From contig JADLZK010007305.1 of assembly GCA_015847255.1 (NCBI GenBank), positions 496,001 through 560,000 of the forward strand: DNA of 64,000 bases, written 5' to 3'. The stretch is from Hyparrhenia diplandra. Taxonomy: Eukaryota > Streptophyta > Magnoliopsida > Poales > Poaceae. The notes under the pieces were generated by a model. The model worked only from the letters and a program-made list of their open reading frames with translations. It made no database searches and had not been told where the DNA came from. Positions within the stretch are counted from its first letter, which is position 1; the number at the start of each line of letters is the position of its first letter. This document shows positions 9,033 through 21,346 of this stretch, one piece after another. The position numbers and the translations under genes are program-made.

Positions 9033-11690
9033 ATGGAGAGGTATGGTCACTTTGGTGGCAAACCTCCGGAGTTCGATGGCTCCAATTACCCCTACTGGAA
9101 GATTAAGATGCAAGAACATCTTATGGGGATGGATTGGAGAGTGTGGGAGATTGTCGAGGATGAGAATTACCAAGTGCTAGCCGCTCGAGTGGGTGAGGAA
9201 CAAATAGCCCAACATAATGCCAACAACCGAGCAAGGAGCGTCTTGTTCTCTAGCCTCAAAGACACCGAGTTTGAGAGAGTTGCCACTTGTGAGACCGCTC
9301 GTGAGGTGTGGAAGACACTAGAGAGCTACCACGAGGGAACCCCACAAGTCAAGGCCCGCCTACACGAGACCTACAAGAGAGAGTACAACAACTTGATCCA
9401 ACTTGATGGCGAGTCCATCGATTCTCTCTTTGCTAGGTTTCGCACGATCTCCGCAACAAGCTTCGGGCGAACAAGCCATCGGAGAGGCTTGACGAGCACG
9501 AGAAGGCGATGCGGCTCTTGTACGCCGGATCGGAAGGTGTGGGATGTGAAGGTGTCCGCGATCATGGAGTCCGCCAACTACGACACCCTCACACCCGACG
9601 AGCTCTACAAAGAAGCTCAAGTCTTCGAGATCGAGGCCCGGATCCAGCGAAGCTCAAGAATCCTCGCGCCCGAACGTTGCACTCGTCTCTCGTAAGGGCA
9701 GTTCCAGTTCTTCTGCTAACCCATCACAGATTTCTTTTGCCTTGTCTTCCTTGGTGTCTCGTGCGGACAGAGGAGCAGATGGAGAGTCTTGGGGATGATG
9801 AGCTTGCACTAGTCATCAGCCGATTCTCGCGGTTTCACAACAACCGCTTGAACCGTCGGCGTGGCGGTCCATCCAAGGGCGGATGCTTTGAGTGCGGCGA
9901 TCCGGACCACTTCGTCGCCGCGTGCCCCAAGAAGAACAAGGACAAGTACTCCGGCGAGAAGTACTACTCCAACAAGCACGACTCCGACAAGCGCAAGGAC
10001 AAGCGCGAGTACATCTCCGGCAAGTAAAAGTCCAAGAAGGGCTTCGACAAGGAGGCGATCAAGAAGAAGTACCTCAAGCGTGCCAAGGAGCACAAGCACG
10101 CCTTCCTTGCCTCCCTCAGTGACCTCGACAACGACTCTTCGGACGGGCAATCTTCCTCAAGCGATGAGGAGTCCGAGCGCAAGGTCGAGGACAAGCTAAA
10201 TGGACTTTGCTTCTTCGCCGACTCCAAGCCCGGGGGTTCTCGCACCATGGCCCTCGATGGAGAGGTGACCGACAGCGCCAAGCCACACGGCACCGACTCT
10301 TCCTCCTCCGAGGTACCTCCTACAATCGAATCTCTCTCTGATGAGGTTGACTCCTTGGGTGATGCGCTTGTGTGTCAAGAGAAGTTGCTTAAGCGTGCCG
10401 CTAGGGAGAGAAAGGAGTACAAGGAGAAGTGGGAGATGGCTATGATCGAGATAGAGCCGCTTAGGAAGCCTTGTTGATGTCTCGATGAGACGGAGTGTGA
10501 TGCTTGTGCCGTGCATATGTCTAGCATCATGTCTTTGCAATCCAAGTATTCTCGCTTTGCTAGATGAGCATGTTGATCTGAAGTCTAGGCCTGTGCTGTT
10601 GAGTGCATGCAAGTCTTGTCCAGACTTGCGATCTGAGTTGGCAGAGAAGGCTGCCAAGCTTGCTATACTTGAGAAGGCTAACTCGGATAGCACCGTCTTT
10701 GAAGTGTGCTAAGTGTGAGGCTTTGGAGTTGGAGCTCATGTCTTGTAGGCATGACAAGGGGAGAGTCGAAGAGGAGAACAAGTACCTTCGCTCTGTCTTG
10801 AGTTGGGTGTCTAGTGGAGAGCCACAGCTTGGCATGATGATGAGTCAGTTCAAGAGGGGGACTGACACATCGGGTTTAGGCTTTGCTATAGGTGGGAAGG
10901 GTGAAGTTATCTATGGTAAGGTTGGTCAAGGTAGTGGTTTGAGCTCGAGCGAGAAACCAACAAACACTCCCAAATTGACCAAGATCACCCCACCTGAGCC
11001 TACCAAGCCCATTGTGCAAGATGGCATTCTCCAAGAGCCCACAAAGACTCCACCTCCTAAACAAGTGTGGCTTCCCAAACCAAACCACCTCAAGAACCCA
11101 CTTGACACTTTGCCCAGGATCCCTGAGGAAACCCTTCCTAAAGCCAAGGCCACAACAAGAGTGAACCATCCACCCAAAAGAGTGAACCAACCACCACCCA
11201 AGAGAGAGGTGAGGTATCAATGTGAGTATTGCCAGAGAGATGGTCACTTGGTTGAGTTTTGCTTTAGGAGGAAGAGGGATGCTAGGCGTCAAGTTGAGTT
11301 TGAGAACCGCGACATGTATCACCCACCACTTGGCATGTATGAGAGAGGTGTGCAGTCGTTTCAGAGGCAGTTTGCTAGGCCGGAAGGTAAGAGGCCTCAG
11401 AGGGTTAGGCCACGGTTTGTGAGACCCTTTGGTGGTCGTGCTCCGCGAGTGGATGTAGATCCTCGCTTTGGGAGTTTTGAGCTTGACAGGAGGAGTGCAC
11501 CACGCTTTGTCGTGCGTGGTGAGAAGTTTGGTAAGATGGGGCGTGGGATGGTTGTTTTGCCTAATGCATATTTGGGGCAAGATGGTCAACACTGGTACTC
11601 TTCCAAGTTTACTAACTTGATGTTGTGCCATATGCTCATCCCATGTTCTATCGTTGATACAGGATGGAAGGCTGGAGGACATGTGGCTCA
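9033..11690 (+). pseudogene. gag: Copia gag-like region with two zinc knuckles (frameshifted)
   Basis: It encodes the particle-forming gag. The start ATG at 9033 opens MERYGHFGGKPPEFDGSNY, the usual Sirevirus gag start (UBN2-type domain), and the frame runs to about 9470, where a frameshift occurs. It resumes in another frame through SAIMESANYDTLTPDELYK. The CCHC knuckle CFECGDPDHFVAACPKK lies at about 9889-9939. A TAA follows at about 10025, then a charged, coiled-coil-like region with ESLSDEVDSLGDALVCQEKL. Further on are a proline/lysine-rich linker and a second knuckle-like motif CEYCQRDGHLVEFCFRRK (11221-11274). The extended gag with a second finger is typical of Sireviruses. At least three disablements are visible. 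Confidence 0.85.
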
Positions 11691-12106
11691 TTGACTCAGG
11701 TTGTTCTCGACACATGACCGGTAACTCCAAGTGGTTCTCCAGCCTCACCCTCATGAAGACAAAAGAGTACATCACTTTTGGGGACAGCAACAGAGGGAAG
11801 ATTCTATCTCGAGGGTCAATCAAGATCAATGACCACTTTGTGCTCAAGGATGTGGCGCTCGTCTCCAACCTTCACTTCAACACGCTTTCGTCTCTCGGCT
11901 CATGGCGGACGGGTATGAGGTACGCTTCAAGGTTGGGTGTTCTCGAGTTTTGGACTCTCGCGATAATCTCATTTCTTTGGATTGTGCCATTTGGGCAAGT
12001 CTTTTTCGCTGATTTTTCTCGAGCTTTTGGCACATCTTGTTGCTTGTTGGCCGGGTCCTCCTCGATTTGTGGAAGTGGCATAGGAGACTTGGACACTGAG
12101 CTTTGA
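11650..12106 (+). pseudogene. Copia aspartic protease region
   Basis: WLIDSGCSRHMTGNSKWF (from about 11684) contains the catalytic DSG triad of copia proteases and the usual RHMTG continuation. It is followed by YITFGDSNRGKILSRGSI and the LKDVALVSNLHFNT segment. The frame shifts relative to gag at about 11660 and again near 11880. The enzyme would cleave the gag-pol polyprotein in the particle. It is inactive here unless the shifts are sequence errors. Confidence 0.85.
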
Positions 12107-13070
12107 CCTTCTCACGAGGTTAAGTTCAATGGGTCTAATCCGAGGATTGCCTAAGCTCAAATTTGAGAAGGATTTGGTTTGCCACCCCCGCCGTCCACGG
12201 GAAGATGGGTGTCCGCTTCCCACCCTCCGTTACTCCCAGATTATGACCTCGAGACCCGGAGAGATCCTTCACATGGACACCGTTGGTCCATCTCGGGTGA
12301 GGTCAGTTGGTGGGAAGTGGTATTGTCTAGTGATCGTTGACGATTTTTCGAGATACTCTTGGGTCTTTTTCATGGAGGGCAAGGATGAGGCTTTCGGTTT
12401 TGCTCGTGATCTGATTTTGAGACTGAGAACTGAGTTACCAGAGACAGCCATTCGAGCGATTCGCGATGATAATGGCACGTAATTCAAGAACTCTCGATTC
12501 GAGTCTCTTTGCGCTTAACCTTGGTGTCGAGCACCGTTTTCTAGCCCTTATGTCCCGCAGCAGAATGGGATTGTTGAGCGGAAGAACCGGACGCTTGTGG
12601 AGATGGCGAGGACCATGCTCGATGAACACAAGACTCCGAGGAAGTATTGGGCTGAGGCAATCAACACGGCGTGCCATGTCTCCAACCGCATTTTCCTTCG
12701 TGCTTTCACCAAGAAGACATCATATGAGCTGCGGTTTGGGAGATTGCCCAAGGTAAGCCACTTCCGTGTGTTTGGATGCAGGTGCTTCATTCTCAAGCAA
12801 GGTAATCTCGACAAGTTTGAGTCTCGATCAGCTGATGGCATTTTTCTTGGATATGCTTTACACTCACATGCCTACAGAGTTCTAAACATTGAGACTAACC
12901 GCGTTGTAGAGACATGTGAGGTTACCTTCGATGAGGCTGCGCCTTGTTCCTCTTACGTGTTTGAGTGTGCAAGAAAGGAGGAGATGGAACAGAGCATCTT
13001 TGTGGAGGAGGAGCAGGAAGACGTTGGCTGGGGTGATCCCGAAGCGACTCCACCGCTTGCCCCGGACTGA
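12060..13070 (+). pseudogene. Copia integrase region
   Basis: WHRRLGH-like codons near 12075 mark the HHCC zinc region. GEILHMDTVGPSRVRSVGGK (about 12258) carries the first catalytic Asp and IRDDNGT (about 12460) the second. A stop and frameshift follow at 12480, then NGIVERKNRTLVEMARTMLD (about 12561) with the catalytic Glu. C-terminal FRVFGCRCFILKQGNLDKFE and DGIFLGYALHSHAYRVLN match the copia integrase tail. The enzyme inserts the cDNA. The order integrase before RT identifies the element as copia. Two frame breaks make it a pseudogene. Confidence 0.88.
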
Positions 13071-13363
13071 CCCCGTGGCGACAACGACCGCAGACACGGA
13101 CCGGACCCTACTACCACTACTTCACGGGGTCCCGTGGAGCAGCTCCCTCAGGCCGAGACGGCTGCACCTGAGGAGGTTCCCACTCTAGTCGAGGGGGAGG
13201 CGACATCTTCGCGTACGGCGCCTCAGCACATTCAGCGTCGCCACCCCCAGGAGACCATGATTGGAGGTCTTAATCGAGGGTAACTTCGTTCCAAAGCTTA
13301 TGCCATGTGTCATTTCGCTCATTACGCATTTGTTTCCTCCCTTGAGCCCAAAGATGTTAACAC

Positions 13364-13868
13364 TTGCTTTTATCGGACTCGGATTGGGTTAATGCCATGC
13401 ATGAGGAGTTGCGTAACTTTGAGAGGAACCAAGTTTGGGTGTTAGTCCCACCTCTGGCCGAGTGTCATCCCATAGGTACCAAGTGGGTGTTCAAAAACAA
13501 ACAGAGTGAGGATGGTGTGGTGGTGAGAAACAAAGCCAGATTAGTTGCCAAGGGATTTTGCCAGATAGAGGGAATAGACTATGAGGAAACCTTCGCTCAC
13601 GTAGCCCGCATAGAAGCTATTAGGATTTTGCTTGCCTTTGCAGCCTCGAAGGGTTTTTAAGCTCTTCCGGATGGATGTCAAGAGTGCTTTCCTAAATGGG
13701 TTCATAGAGGAGGAAGTGTATGTGAGGCAACCCAGGGGTTTGAGAATCCTAAACACCCGGACTATGTGTACAAGTTGTACAAAGCCTTGTATGGGTTGAA
13801 ACAAGCCCCGAGAGCGTGGTATGAGCGATTGAAAGCTTTCCTTTTAGCTAAGGGGTTTGAGATGGGGG
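13364..13868 (+). pseudogene. Copia reverse transcriptase, 5' half
   Basis: WVNAMHEELRNFERNQVW opens the domain, followed by GTKWVFKNKQ, KARLVAKGFCQIEGIDYEET, a frameshift near 13655, MDVKSAFLNG and YGLKQAPRAWYERL (about 13793-13834). These are the conserved copia RT blocks. The frame continues to the bases for GFEMG and is then cut by a 3417 bp insertion. It resumes at 17291 with AVDRTLFLLRKGND. Confidence 0.9.
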
Positions 13869-14304
13869 TGTTGACACCTCTTAAAGCATAAAAATACAAG
13901 TTTAAAAACATGAATTAAGGGCTAAAGTCAAAGACCAAACATAAGTCTAGGGGTCTAACTAACATAATTCCACGAGTTTTGGTGATACGTGACTTTCTGA
14001 GGGACCTAATAGGTAAAATGCAGAGGATAATGGAGAAAGTTCCGGAATATACAAGACCTATGAAGACCAGACTTGTGCGTGAATCAAATCAACCCGAAAA
14101 GTGGACTAAAAAATTCTAGAAGACACCAGAGGACGGGAGAAGAAACGGGAAGCCGAGGTGGCACTCCACCTGGCGGCGGCCGCCGGTGGGGCCCCCCCGT
14201 CGACCCCTCCTTTTTATGTCGGTTCACTACCGACATTGAGGTTGTATCTACACCGTTGCCAAGGTCGGTTTGATCCAAGGGGTTGACGTTTCATCGCCAA
14301 GTAC

Positions 14305-14312
14305 TATATAAG
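14305..14312 (+). promoter_or_regulatory. TATA-like box in solo LTR, first
   Basis: TATATAAG is followed within 35 bp by GAGGCTCATAACAATTTC and leads into AT-rich sequence. This is a plausible LTR promoter. Confidence 0.45.
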
Positions 14313-15562
14313 AAGACCGGTGATCCTCGAGGCTCATAACAATTTCATTATCATACTCATACCCATCAAGTCCAGCCAAGTCTAGACATAAGCCCTAGTT
14401 CATACTAGAAGTAATTAGCTACCTAACTAGTTCTAGTTGAAGATCAAGTTCATCTTGAGTTCTGATTAGTCAAGAAGTAACAAGGATCGTTCTTGAGACT
14501 TCTCTCTTGTATTCAACTGTAAGTACTCTTATAATTAGAATACAATTGTTATGGCTTTGATCTTTATAAATGTTATATTCTTATTGATATGTGTTTATGC
14601 TTGCTATGATTATATATTTAGTTTAGTGAGAATGCTTTATATTTTATGCATGGAATTGTATAGCATCCATATAGATGATCACTATGTGGGTGATAAGCAA
14701 TGTGTAAACGTGGTGTTTATACAACGTTTATCCGCAATTGCACCCTACATTCCGGTAGTGTGGTAGATCGCGGGGTGACACCCTGTTGAGTCCATTGTAG
14801 TCCACCCCGAATGTAGTGGCACGTCGAAGTTATAATTACGGTGATGGATAAGTTTTGTCCTTATTTGTCATTGGTAATGCTTGCCATGTGTAGAAGTAAT
14901 CCAACCTTGCCATGATAGCTAGATGTATTGCACTAATTGTAGTATTCATTGACATGTATGATTAGGGGATATCTTAGGAATATTCATTCTAGTCTAATTT
15001 ATAACATGCTAATTGCTTGTGTGATTCTAGTAAGTGTTGACGGTCACTAACGACACATTTTTAACGTCAACATCCTACCATAAAGGGGGTGACACTATAC
15101 ATTATCATACTCATATACATTTATAACTCATATATTTCCACTTGTAGTGTCCAAATTATTATTGTGCAGATTTGTATAAGAAACAAGTGGAAAATGTACC
15201 AAAAAGGCGCCTCCACGGAAAGCGCATTCTCGAAGAACATCAAGCCCAAGGGAGGAATGGACCAAACACGCAGAACCGGGCCGAGCAAACACCGCCATAC
15301 AACTTTCAGGCCCAAAGACGCCAGACTGCGAGGAGCCCGCCCGGACGGGGCCCGGCAGGTGCGCGGCGCACCACGCCGGTGCGGCCGCACCCCTGCTGAG
15401 GCGGCTCGGGCCCAGCTTCGGGGAGGCGGTTCGTTACCTTCCAAAACTGGCGTTGCCGACGTTGGTTGGTCGGTTTGGTCTGATTAGGAAGGTGTTCCAG
15501 GGTCGGTTTGGCTCTTTCCATGTGGGGATGGCCATCTTCCAAAGAGCCCCCTCTCCTCTACC

Positions 15563-15570
15563 TATAAAAG
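15563..15570 (+). promoter_or_regulatory. TATA-like box in solo LTR, second
   Basis: TATAAAAG is followed by GGAGGCCATCTCCCACCATT and a CT-rich leader (15600-15665), the usual look of a plant LTR promoter and leader. Two promoters in one LTR support a compound origin. Confidence 0.5.
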
Positions 15571-17290
15571 GAGGCCATCTCCCACCATTGTAACACACAC
15601 CATTTGGAGCCTCCTCACTTTCTACTCTTCTTCTCCTCTCCTCTCTACTCCTCCACTTCTCTAGTTCTTTTAGTCTTTAGTAGTAATTGGAGCAAGGCTA
15701 AGCTTCATTGGAGAGCTTGTACTTGGGAGAAGGAATATTCGGTATGAATACATTTATGGTTTATCCTCAAGTCTTGATCTCATATGCTTGTGCAATAGAG
15801 CTAGAGTATTTACATGTTATATTCTTGACATGTTGATCATGATAGAAGAACTAGACTATAGTTCCTATGTCGTGGTTAGTCGTATAGAACTTAGGGCCTA
15901 ACCATTCATGCCATGTATTTGAGTAGAGTAAGAGTTGTCTTTGAGGTGGCGGTTCGTTGTGTCCTTCGAGGGGCTTGCTCGTGTCCTATTCCGTCCATCC
16001 GTAGGGTGGGGGCCATGGGGACATGAGTAGTATCCTAGTATCTTGGGACGTGGTGTCAGGATGCGTATCCTTCGAATATGAGTGCATGCCACGGTTGAGG
16101 GGGTAGGCGGCTTGGTCGTGACAAGCCTTGACCGTCCCCTTGAAATCCCCCCACGTTCGTGTGTCTTTGTAGGAGTTAAGTAAATGCCTTCCTTTAGGGC
16201 GGATGCTCCGGGAGGTCTCCCCCGTGCATCTCACTCTCGACCTAAAACTCTAGTCATCTATGTTTGCATGATTATTAAGCGGTTCTTTTGCACAGCTACT
16301 TTAGAATGCTGCTCCACTTAGGAATATTCTTTATTCTTTATTTTCCTTTTTATCCTTGAGGTTGGCCCAAGTGTGTGTCACACTATCTTAAAATATCATT
16401 ACTTACCCCCTGTATTGAGTATTGGTCAATTGCATAGACATGTCGTCTTGTTCATGCCCCGCTAGAGTCCTACACCATGCCTTCCTTTGGGAAAATATAA
16501 ATAACGATACCCCTGAATATCTCGGGTGAAATGCTACAACGGTATTTCCGTGCGCTTGCGGACTTGTTCGTAAATGCTCTGAGAATGCCACCCGACATCC
16601 CGTGGCGATGGTAGCCGGAATGTAACAATTCGGCGAAAGTCGTTGTGGGAAGTCAACCGTGGTTCAGTGCTCTTGCCTTTTTGGCACTTGCGCTTAGGAA
16701 ACGCCTTGATAAGCTTAATGATCACGAGACTTGGGCATTTATCAATTATATTATATTTATCTTTATCCCGTGACTTATCCCTGTTGAGTAATGTTAGATG
16801 CATATGGTTACTCGCATTATAATATCGTAGCTAAACCACTATATAAACCTTTAGACATCCTTTTTTCTCTCCACCTTTCCATAGACTCCCTTCCCTGTGG
16901 AAAATATAAATACAATACCTGGATTACTCCCGGTGAAGTGCTACAATTGGTGTTTCTATCTCGTGCGCTTGCGAGATATCATGTTCATTCTTTTATCAAG
17001 GCCAATCAAGAATACCATACCCGCATTTCTTAGTGTTATTGCTAGGGTGACAGGACTAGTGTATAGGTAATGCCTAGAAATGAGTGGTATACCTTGAGTA
17101 CATATCTGGTGAGATTAATTCCACTATGGATAATGTTACTATGATACATTCCACTACTAACACCGCCCTAACTCCGCTTTGTTGGATTATGAGGTTAATC
17201 CCATATCAAGCTAACATGATTAGATAGATATCCCATATATATTTCTTTCGCCGTCCTAATTGGGATCGTGTAAGAAATATCAACAGGGGG

Positions 17291-18311
17291 CTGTAGACAG
17301 GACCCTGTTCCTGCTTAGGAAAGGCAATGACATACTCCTTGTCCAAATATATGTAGATGATATCATCTTTGGTGGCTCTTCACATGCTATGGTATCGAGT
17401 TTTTGCGAGAGATTATGAGCGAGGGAATTCGAGATGAGCATGATGGGCGGAGTTGACCTACTTCCTTGGACTTCAAATCAAGAAAACCAAGGGCGGGATC
17501 TTTCGTACACCGGGGCAAGTACACGAAGGACATCATCCGCAAGTTTTCGCATGGGTGAGGCCAAGCCTCTTTCGGCGCCCATGTCGACGATGGCGGCCAC
17601 TGGGCGAGGACAAGGATGGAGATTTGTGGACCAAAGGGAGTACGAAGCATGATCGGTTATTTGCTATACGGCGGCGGCGACGCGCCCCGACATCCGGTTG
17701 CGGTGTGCCTCTGCGACGCGCTTTTCGATCTTCGTCGCGTACCTCTCACTTCGGTTTGTGAAGAGGATCTTGGTATTTGCGGTTTACTCGACTTTGGCCT
17801 TTGGTACTTTCGGCCTCTTCCACCCTCTCCCCGGTTGGTTACTCGGACTCGATTATCTTTGGTGATCGTATGCATAGAAAGTCCACTTACGGTACTTGTC
17901 GGTTTCTCGGTACTTCTCTAGTGTCTTGGTCGTCTAGAAAGCGATGCGGTGTAAATTTCGGTCGGCGGTTGAGGCAAAGTATGTTCTTTCTGCCGCCGCT
18001 TGTTGCTCCCATTTGTTGTGGTTGGTTGCCACTTTGAGAGACTTTGGCCTGAGTTTTTTCGTGTACCTTTGTTGTGTGATAGCATGGGAGCTGTGAGTGT
18101 AGCCAAAAACCCCATCCTGCACTCCCCGGACCAAACACATAGAGGTGAGGTACCACTTCCGAGAGATCACCAAGAGAAAGGGGATATAGATGTGCAAACA
18201 TGTGTACACGGAACAACAGTGATTGGACACATTTTCACAAAACCACTAGACCAAATCCGCTTTTGCCCGGCCGTGGAGAGTTGGGCGTGTGCTATCCCTT
18301 TTGAGGGGTAG
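17291..18311 (+). pseudogene. Copia reverse transcriptase 3' half and RNase H
   Basis: The RT frame resumes directly after the inserted element with TLFLLRKGNDILLVQIYVDD; the catalytic YVDD lies at 17350-17361. TYFLGLQIKKTKGGIF follows after a frameshift. RNase H features are MIGYLLYG, SRKSTYGTCRFLGTSLVSWS (about 17877) and IFTKPLDQIRF near 18231. At least four frameshifts are needed to connect these blocks. The protein would copy the RNA into DNA and degrade the template. It is not functional as given. Confidence 0.85.
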
Positions 18312-19628
18312 CTTTGTAGTTGATGTACGGATGTAGTTTTAGCTTTGTTTTTTGATTTTTGTATCATACTTGCATATCATGAGCTTCACTTTTATATTGA
18401 ATGGAATGAGGTTGTGCTCTTAGTAGTATGAATATGATAGTGCTTCTAGTCTTAGCTCTTTTTAATCATGTGATGTATGTTATGAGCTAAGCAATCTTTT
18501 CGACATGTGAACTTGATTAATGAATGATGAAATTAAATCTTGGTTCACCTTTGAGCTAGCTTCTATCATGAGTAGGATGTTGAGATCCTTTGAGCTTTTA
18601 TGTGTATGCTAGGTAGCTATGTCTCATGCTTTGATTCATTCACTTGCTTAGATCTTCATGATAATACCATGCTAAAGCGTGAAGTCTAAAGCTAAAGTGA
18701 TGAAAAGATCGAGTGGGTCCATTTTGCCACACTTTGAAGTTTGAGGCGCTTTCACTTGCACTCTTGAATGAACTTGGACTTCATTGTGTTTGACCCGGAC
18801 CATTGTCTTAAGCTAATCATTGCTCACGCATAGGCTTGACATGGTTGATTAGTAAGGCAAGGCAAATGTGGATAACCACTCGCATGCTCTCTTGTAACTT
18901 GTGAACCGGCCGCAACTCTGAACTAAAATGAACACAAGTTTTTGCCAAAATGTCTAGCATGATGTGCGAACGCCGCTTGGGGTAGTTCACCCAGTTTACA
19001 TGTTTGAGCACTTAGTTGATTTCCTATCTACTTGTGCTAGGTGCTAAGTTTGATGGTGAACCTCCTTTTTGCAAAATTTGAAATTTGCTCAAAATGCTTT
19101 GTGCCATATTTCACATCATCGATTAACTTGAGCTCGGCTAGCACTTGTAGTTTGTTGCTATGGTACCACTTTGAGCACTCTCTCATTCGGTTGAATATAA
19201 TCTTGAAGCTTTGCATTGTGTCATATTGCATTTCATAGCTTGATTAGTGCATTTGCCAACAAGGGGGGAGAAAGATACAAAGACATGATGGATTTGTAGT
19301 ATTTGCATTTGTCAGGGGAGTAGCACTTTGAGCTAGATGTGTTGAGCCTTTGCCTCTGTCTTGAGGGTCTAGCCGTGTGTGTGTGCGAAAGTATTTGGTT
19401 TTGGAGCTGTGCTAGTGGTGTTGAACCTGTTCTACCTCTTCTTGAGGACTAGCGTTGTTTTAGCTTGGTTGTGTCGAGCCTTTTGCCCATGTCTTTGGGA
19501 ACCAAGTTCTTGCTCCATGTTTGCTATCCAGTGATGTTGTCTTAGCTTCTGTCTAGCTTTTGTTCATCCGGATGTGCTATCTTCTACCTCCTTACGTCTT
19601 TGTGTTGAATGTTGACAATGCACTCATC
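18312..19628 (+). other. Copia 3' non-coding region
   Basis: About 1.3 kb lies between the end of RNase H and the purine tract, without long frames in either direction. Sireviruses usually carry such a region, sometimes with an envelope-like frame; I see none here. Confidence 0.65.
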
Positions 19629-19637
19629 AAGGGGAGA
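19629..19637 (+). other. Copia polypurine tract
   Basis: AAGGGGAGA lies one base before the TG that starts the 3' LTR, the expected place for plus-strand priming. Confidence 0.8.
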
Positions 19638-19638
19638 T

Positions 19639-20679
19639 TGCGAACACATGGTTGATTTAGGTCACATGTGTTTAGTTTTGTGATGTAGTGATTGTCAACA
19701 AGTCAACATTCTCCTTCTATTTTCATTTATCTTTTATGCTTCGGCTATGTTTCACCGGCATATGTGGAGTGTGTCGAAGACGTATCTCTTGGTTCGTGTT
19801 GTGCGGGTGTGGAGCTCGGAGATGGTAGCCGACGGCGAGGTGAAGGGGCCAAGGAGGACGTCGGCCGGGCCAACGGACCGCGAGGTGAAGGACGGACGTG
19901 AGGCTTGGACCGAGGGACCGGATCGCCGGGTGGCTAGCCATGGTGGCTGACATCCGGGACATCGACGAATGCAAGAGGGCGTGGGCGGTGACCGTGTCGA
20001 TCGGGTTAAGACGGGCGTGCGGTGCAGAGCGGGGAGCTCGGATGACTTGGCGACTTCGGGGCGGTCAAGACGGCGATGACACGTGTCGAGGAGGTTTGGT
20101 GGTTTTCCTCAAAACCATCGGCGCTGGTTTAGTGGTTTGGGCCTCAAAACCACGGGGCGGGTTTTGGGTTTGGGCCTCAAAACCGAAGCTTTCCAAATGG
20201 ACGGAAGGACGGCACGTGGCGGCATCGGGAGGGTTGCGTGGATGCAAGGCTACCGATGAGGAGGCGCGTAGGCCGTCGGATCAAATTATCCCGAGTCGAC
20301 CGAAATAGCCTTAGGGTTACAAGACCAACTCATGTATCTTAAGGGTAGTTTAGGTAGAGGGAAAATGGGGCTATTTAGCAGAGGCATACCCCTTCATCCT
20401 CCCTTACCTCTCATTTTCACATTTTCTAGCTAGGGTTTCCAGACTCCGGTGTGAGAGGACCACCGATCTTGTATCGAATTTGTTGAGCAAGGGCTAGCTA
20501 CGAGTAGCCTGTCACATGGTGGCGTTTGGGATGATTGGATCGGTGTTCTTTGTTGATCTTGTCTTTGTGATTTTTCGTTCTTCACTTGTTCTTCCCGAGT
20601 TCATCCTCTCCCCTCTATTCTCTTCGCGATTTCTTCGATTTGGCACCGTTTGATCTCGTTTTTCTTGCCTTGATTCGTT
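19639..20679 (+). repeat. Copia 3' LTR, truncated
   Basis: It repeats 7108-8146 from TGCGAACACATGG to CTTGCCTTGATTCGT and then stops. The sequence to the right (from 20680) is a LINE tail, not the remaining 820 bp of the LTR. Deletion or recombination has removed the LTR end and the target duplication. Confidence 0.85.
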
Positions 20680-21346
20680 TTTCCAATGACAAGGAAGTTG
20701 TCTCTCATGAGACGGTTGAACAATATTTCTCATCACCATTGAAGATGCACCCATGCATTCTATAGTCAAGGTCAATGTAGGGGAGCCCCCAAGCAGATTG
20801 AGGATCCAATCGATAAAGGCAACATCTACTTTGTCTGTGTCACAACTACAATGGAGCAGGAAGCAACATGTCCTCCTATACACCCATCTTGATCACCGCC
20901 ATGACGACAAGGCGTCAACGCAAATCCTACGACAAGTCTTCACTTCACTGAAGTGTTCGCCTTGCACGACGCGGTGTGTTAAATGATTTGCGCATTATTG
21001 GGAAGGATGGGAAGCTCGGTGATGACGCAATGCAAGACGTCGTTGGATTGTTTGAAGGAACTTTGGCCGCGGACCTCCTCAAATCTTTAGTGGGTTTAAA
21101 AAGGTCCGCTTCGGAAGCTTGTGGCGGAGGTCACCTTGCCTCTTCATAATTGTTGTATTGTTGTTTGTGGTTGTTTCTTTCATTCTTTGTCCCCGTTGTC
21201 GATAGTAGTAGTAGTGCCTTTGTTGTTTTAGTGGTTCTTGTTGTATGTGGTTGTGTTAGTATAGTTGTATCGTTGTGCTCACTCGAGCTTTCTTCTTTTT
21301 TAATATAATCGGCTGACTCTCCCGCCTAATTTGTTTCAAAGAAAAA
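20680..21346 (+). mobile_element. 5'-truncated LINE-like 3' end
   Basis: About 670 bp end in TTAATATAATCGGCTGACTC, a C-rich stretch, then TTTGTTTCAAAGAAAAAAA. This closely resembles plant L1-type 3' ends. No RT or zinc-finger domain could be read in the preserved part. After the A-tail the sequence returns to tandem-unit DNA (CTATTACATACCAAAGTAAT), matching 25108-25190. Confidence 0.6.

Larger units (their letters stand above)
13869..17285. mobile_element. Solo-LTR-like insertion in copia RT, 3417 bp, target duplication GGGGG
   Basis: It begins TGTTGACACCTC and ends AAATATCAACA, the TGTTGA...TCAACA ends of many gypsy LTRs. GGGGG flanks it at 13864-13868 and 17286-17290. Removing the insert and one GGGGG restores the RT frame across the junction. 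No gag or pol domain and no internal LTR pair were found, so it reads best as a solo LTR. A length near 3.4 kb suits the long LTRs of the Tekay/Del gypsy group. Alternatively it is a compound or non-autonomous element: TGTTGACGGTC and CGTCAACA at about 15035-15072 look like a second pair of LTR ends inside it. Confidence 0.75.
7108..20679 (+). mobile_element. Ty1/copia retrotransposon, Sirevirus type, decayed, 3' LTR truncated
   Basis: The element reads 5' LTR, initiator-Met primer site, gag with a zinc knuckle, a long coiled-coil-like stretch and a second zinc-finger-like motif. These are followed by protease, integrase, reverse transcriptase, RNase H, a 1.3 kb non-coding tail, a purine tract and a partial 3' LTR. 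The copia gene order (integrase before RT), long LTRs and extended gag fit the Sirevirus lineage (maize Opie/Ji relatives). The gag-pol frame is broken by several frameshifts and stops, and RT is split by a 3417 bp insertion. The element is non-autonomous as given. It landed in tandem unit copy 3 at 7107/7108. The right target duplication is lost because the 3' LTR stops at 20679. Confidence 0.92.

Noticed and set aside
10876..11868. A 330-codon minus-strand frame opposite copia gag
   Set aside because: It is a shadow of the proline/lysine-rich gag linker on the plus strand; no domain.
13864..17290. Doubt whether GGGGG is a real target duplication
   Set aside because: The repeat alone is weak, but the TGTTGA...TCAACA ends and the restored copia RT frame across the junction support it, so I kept the insertion call.
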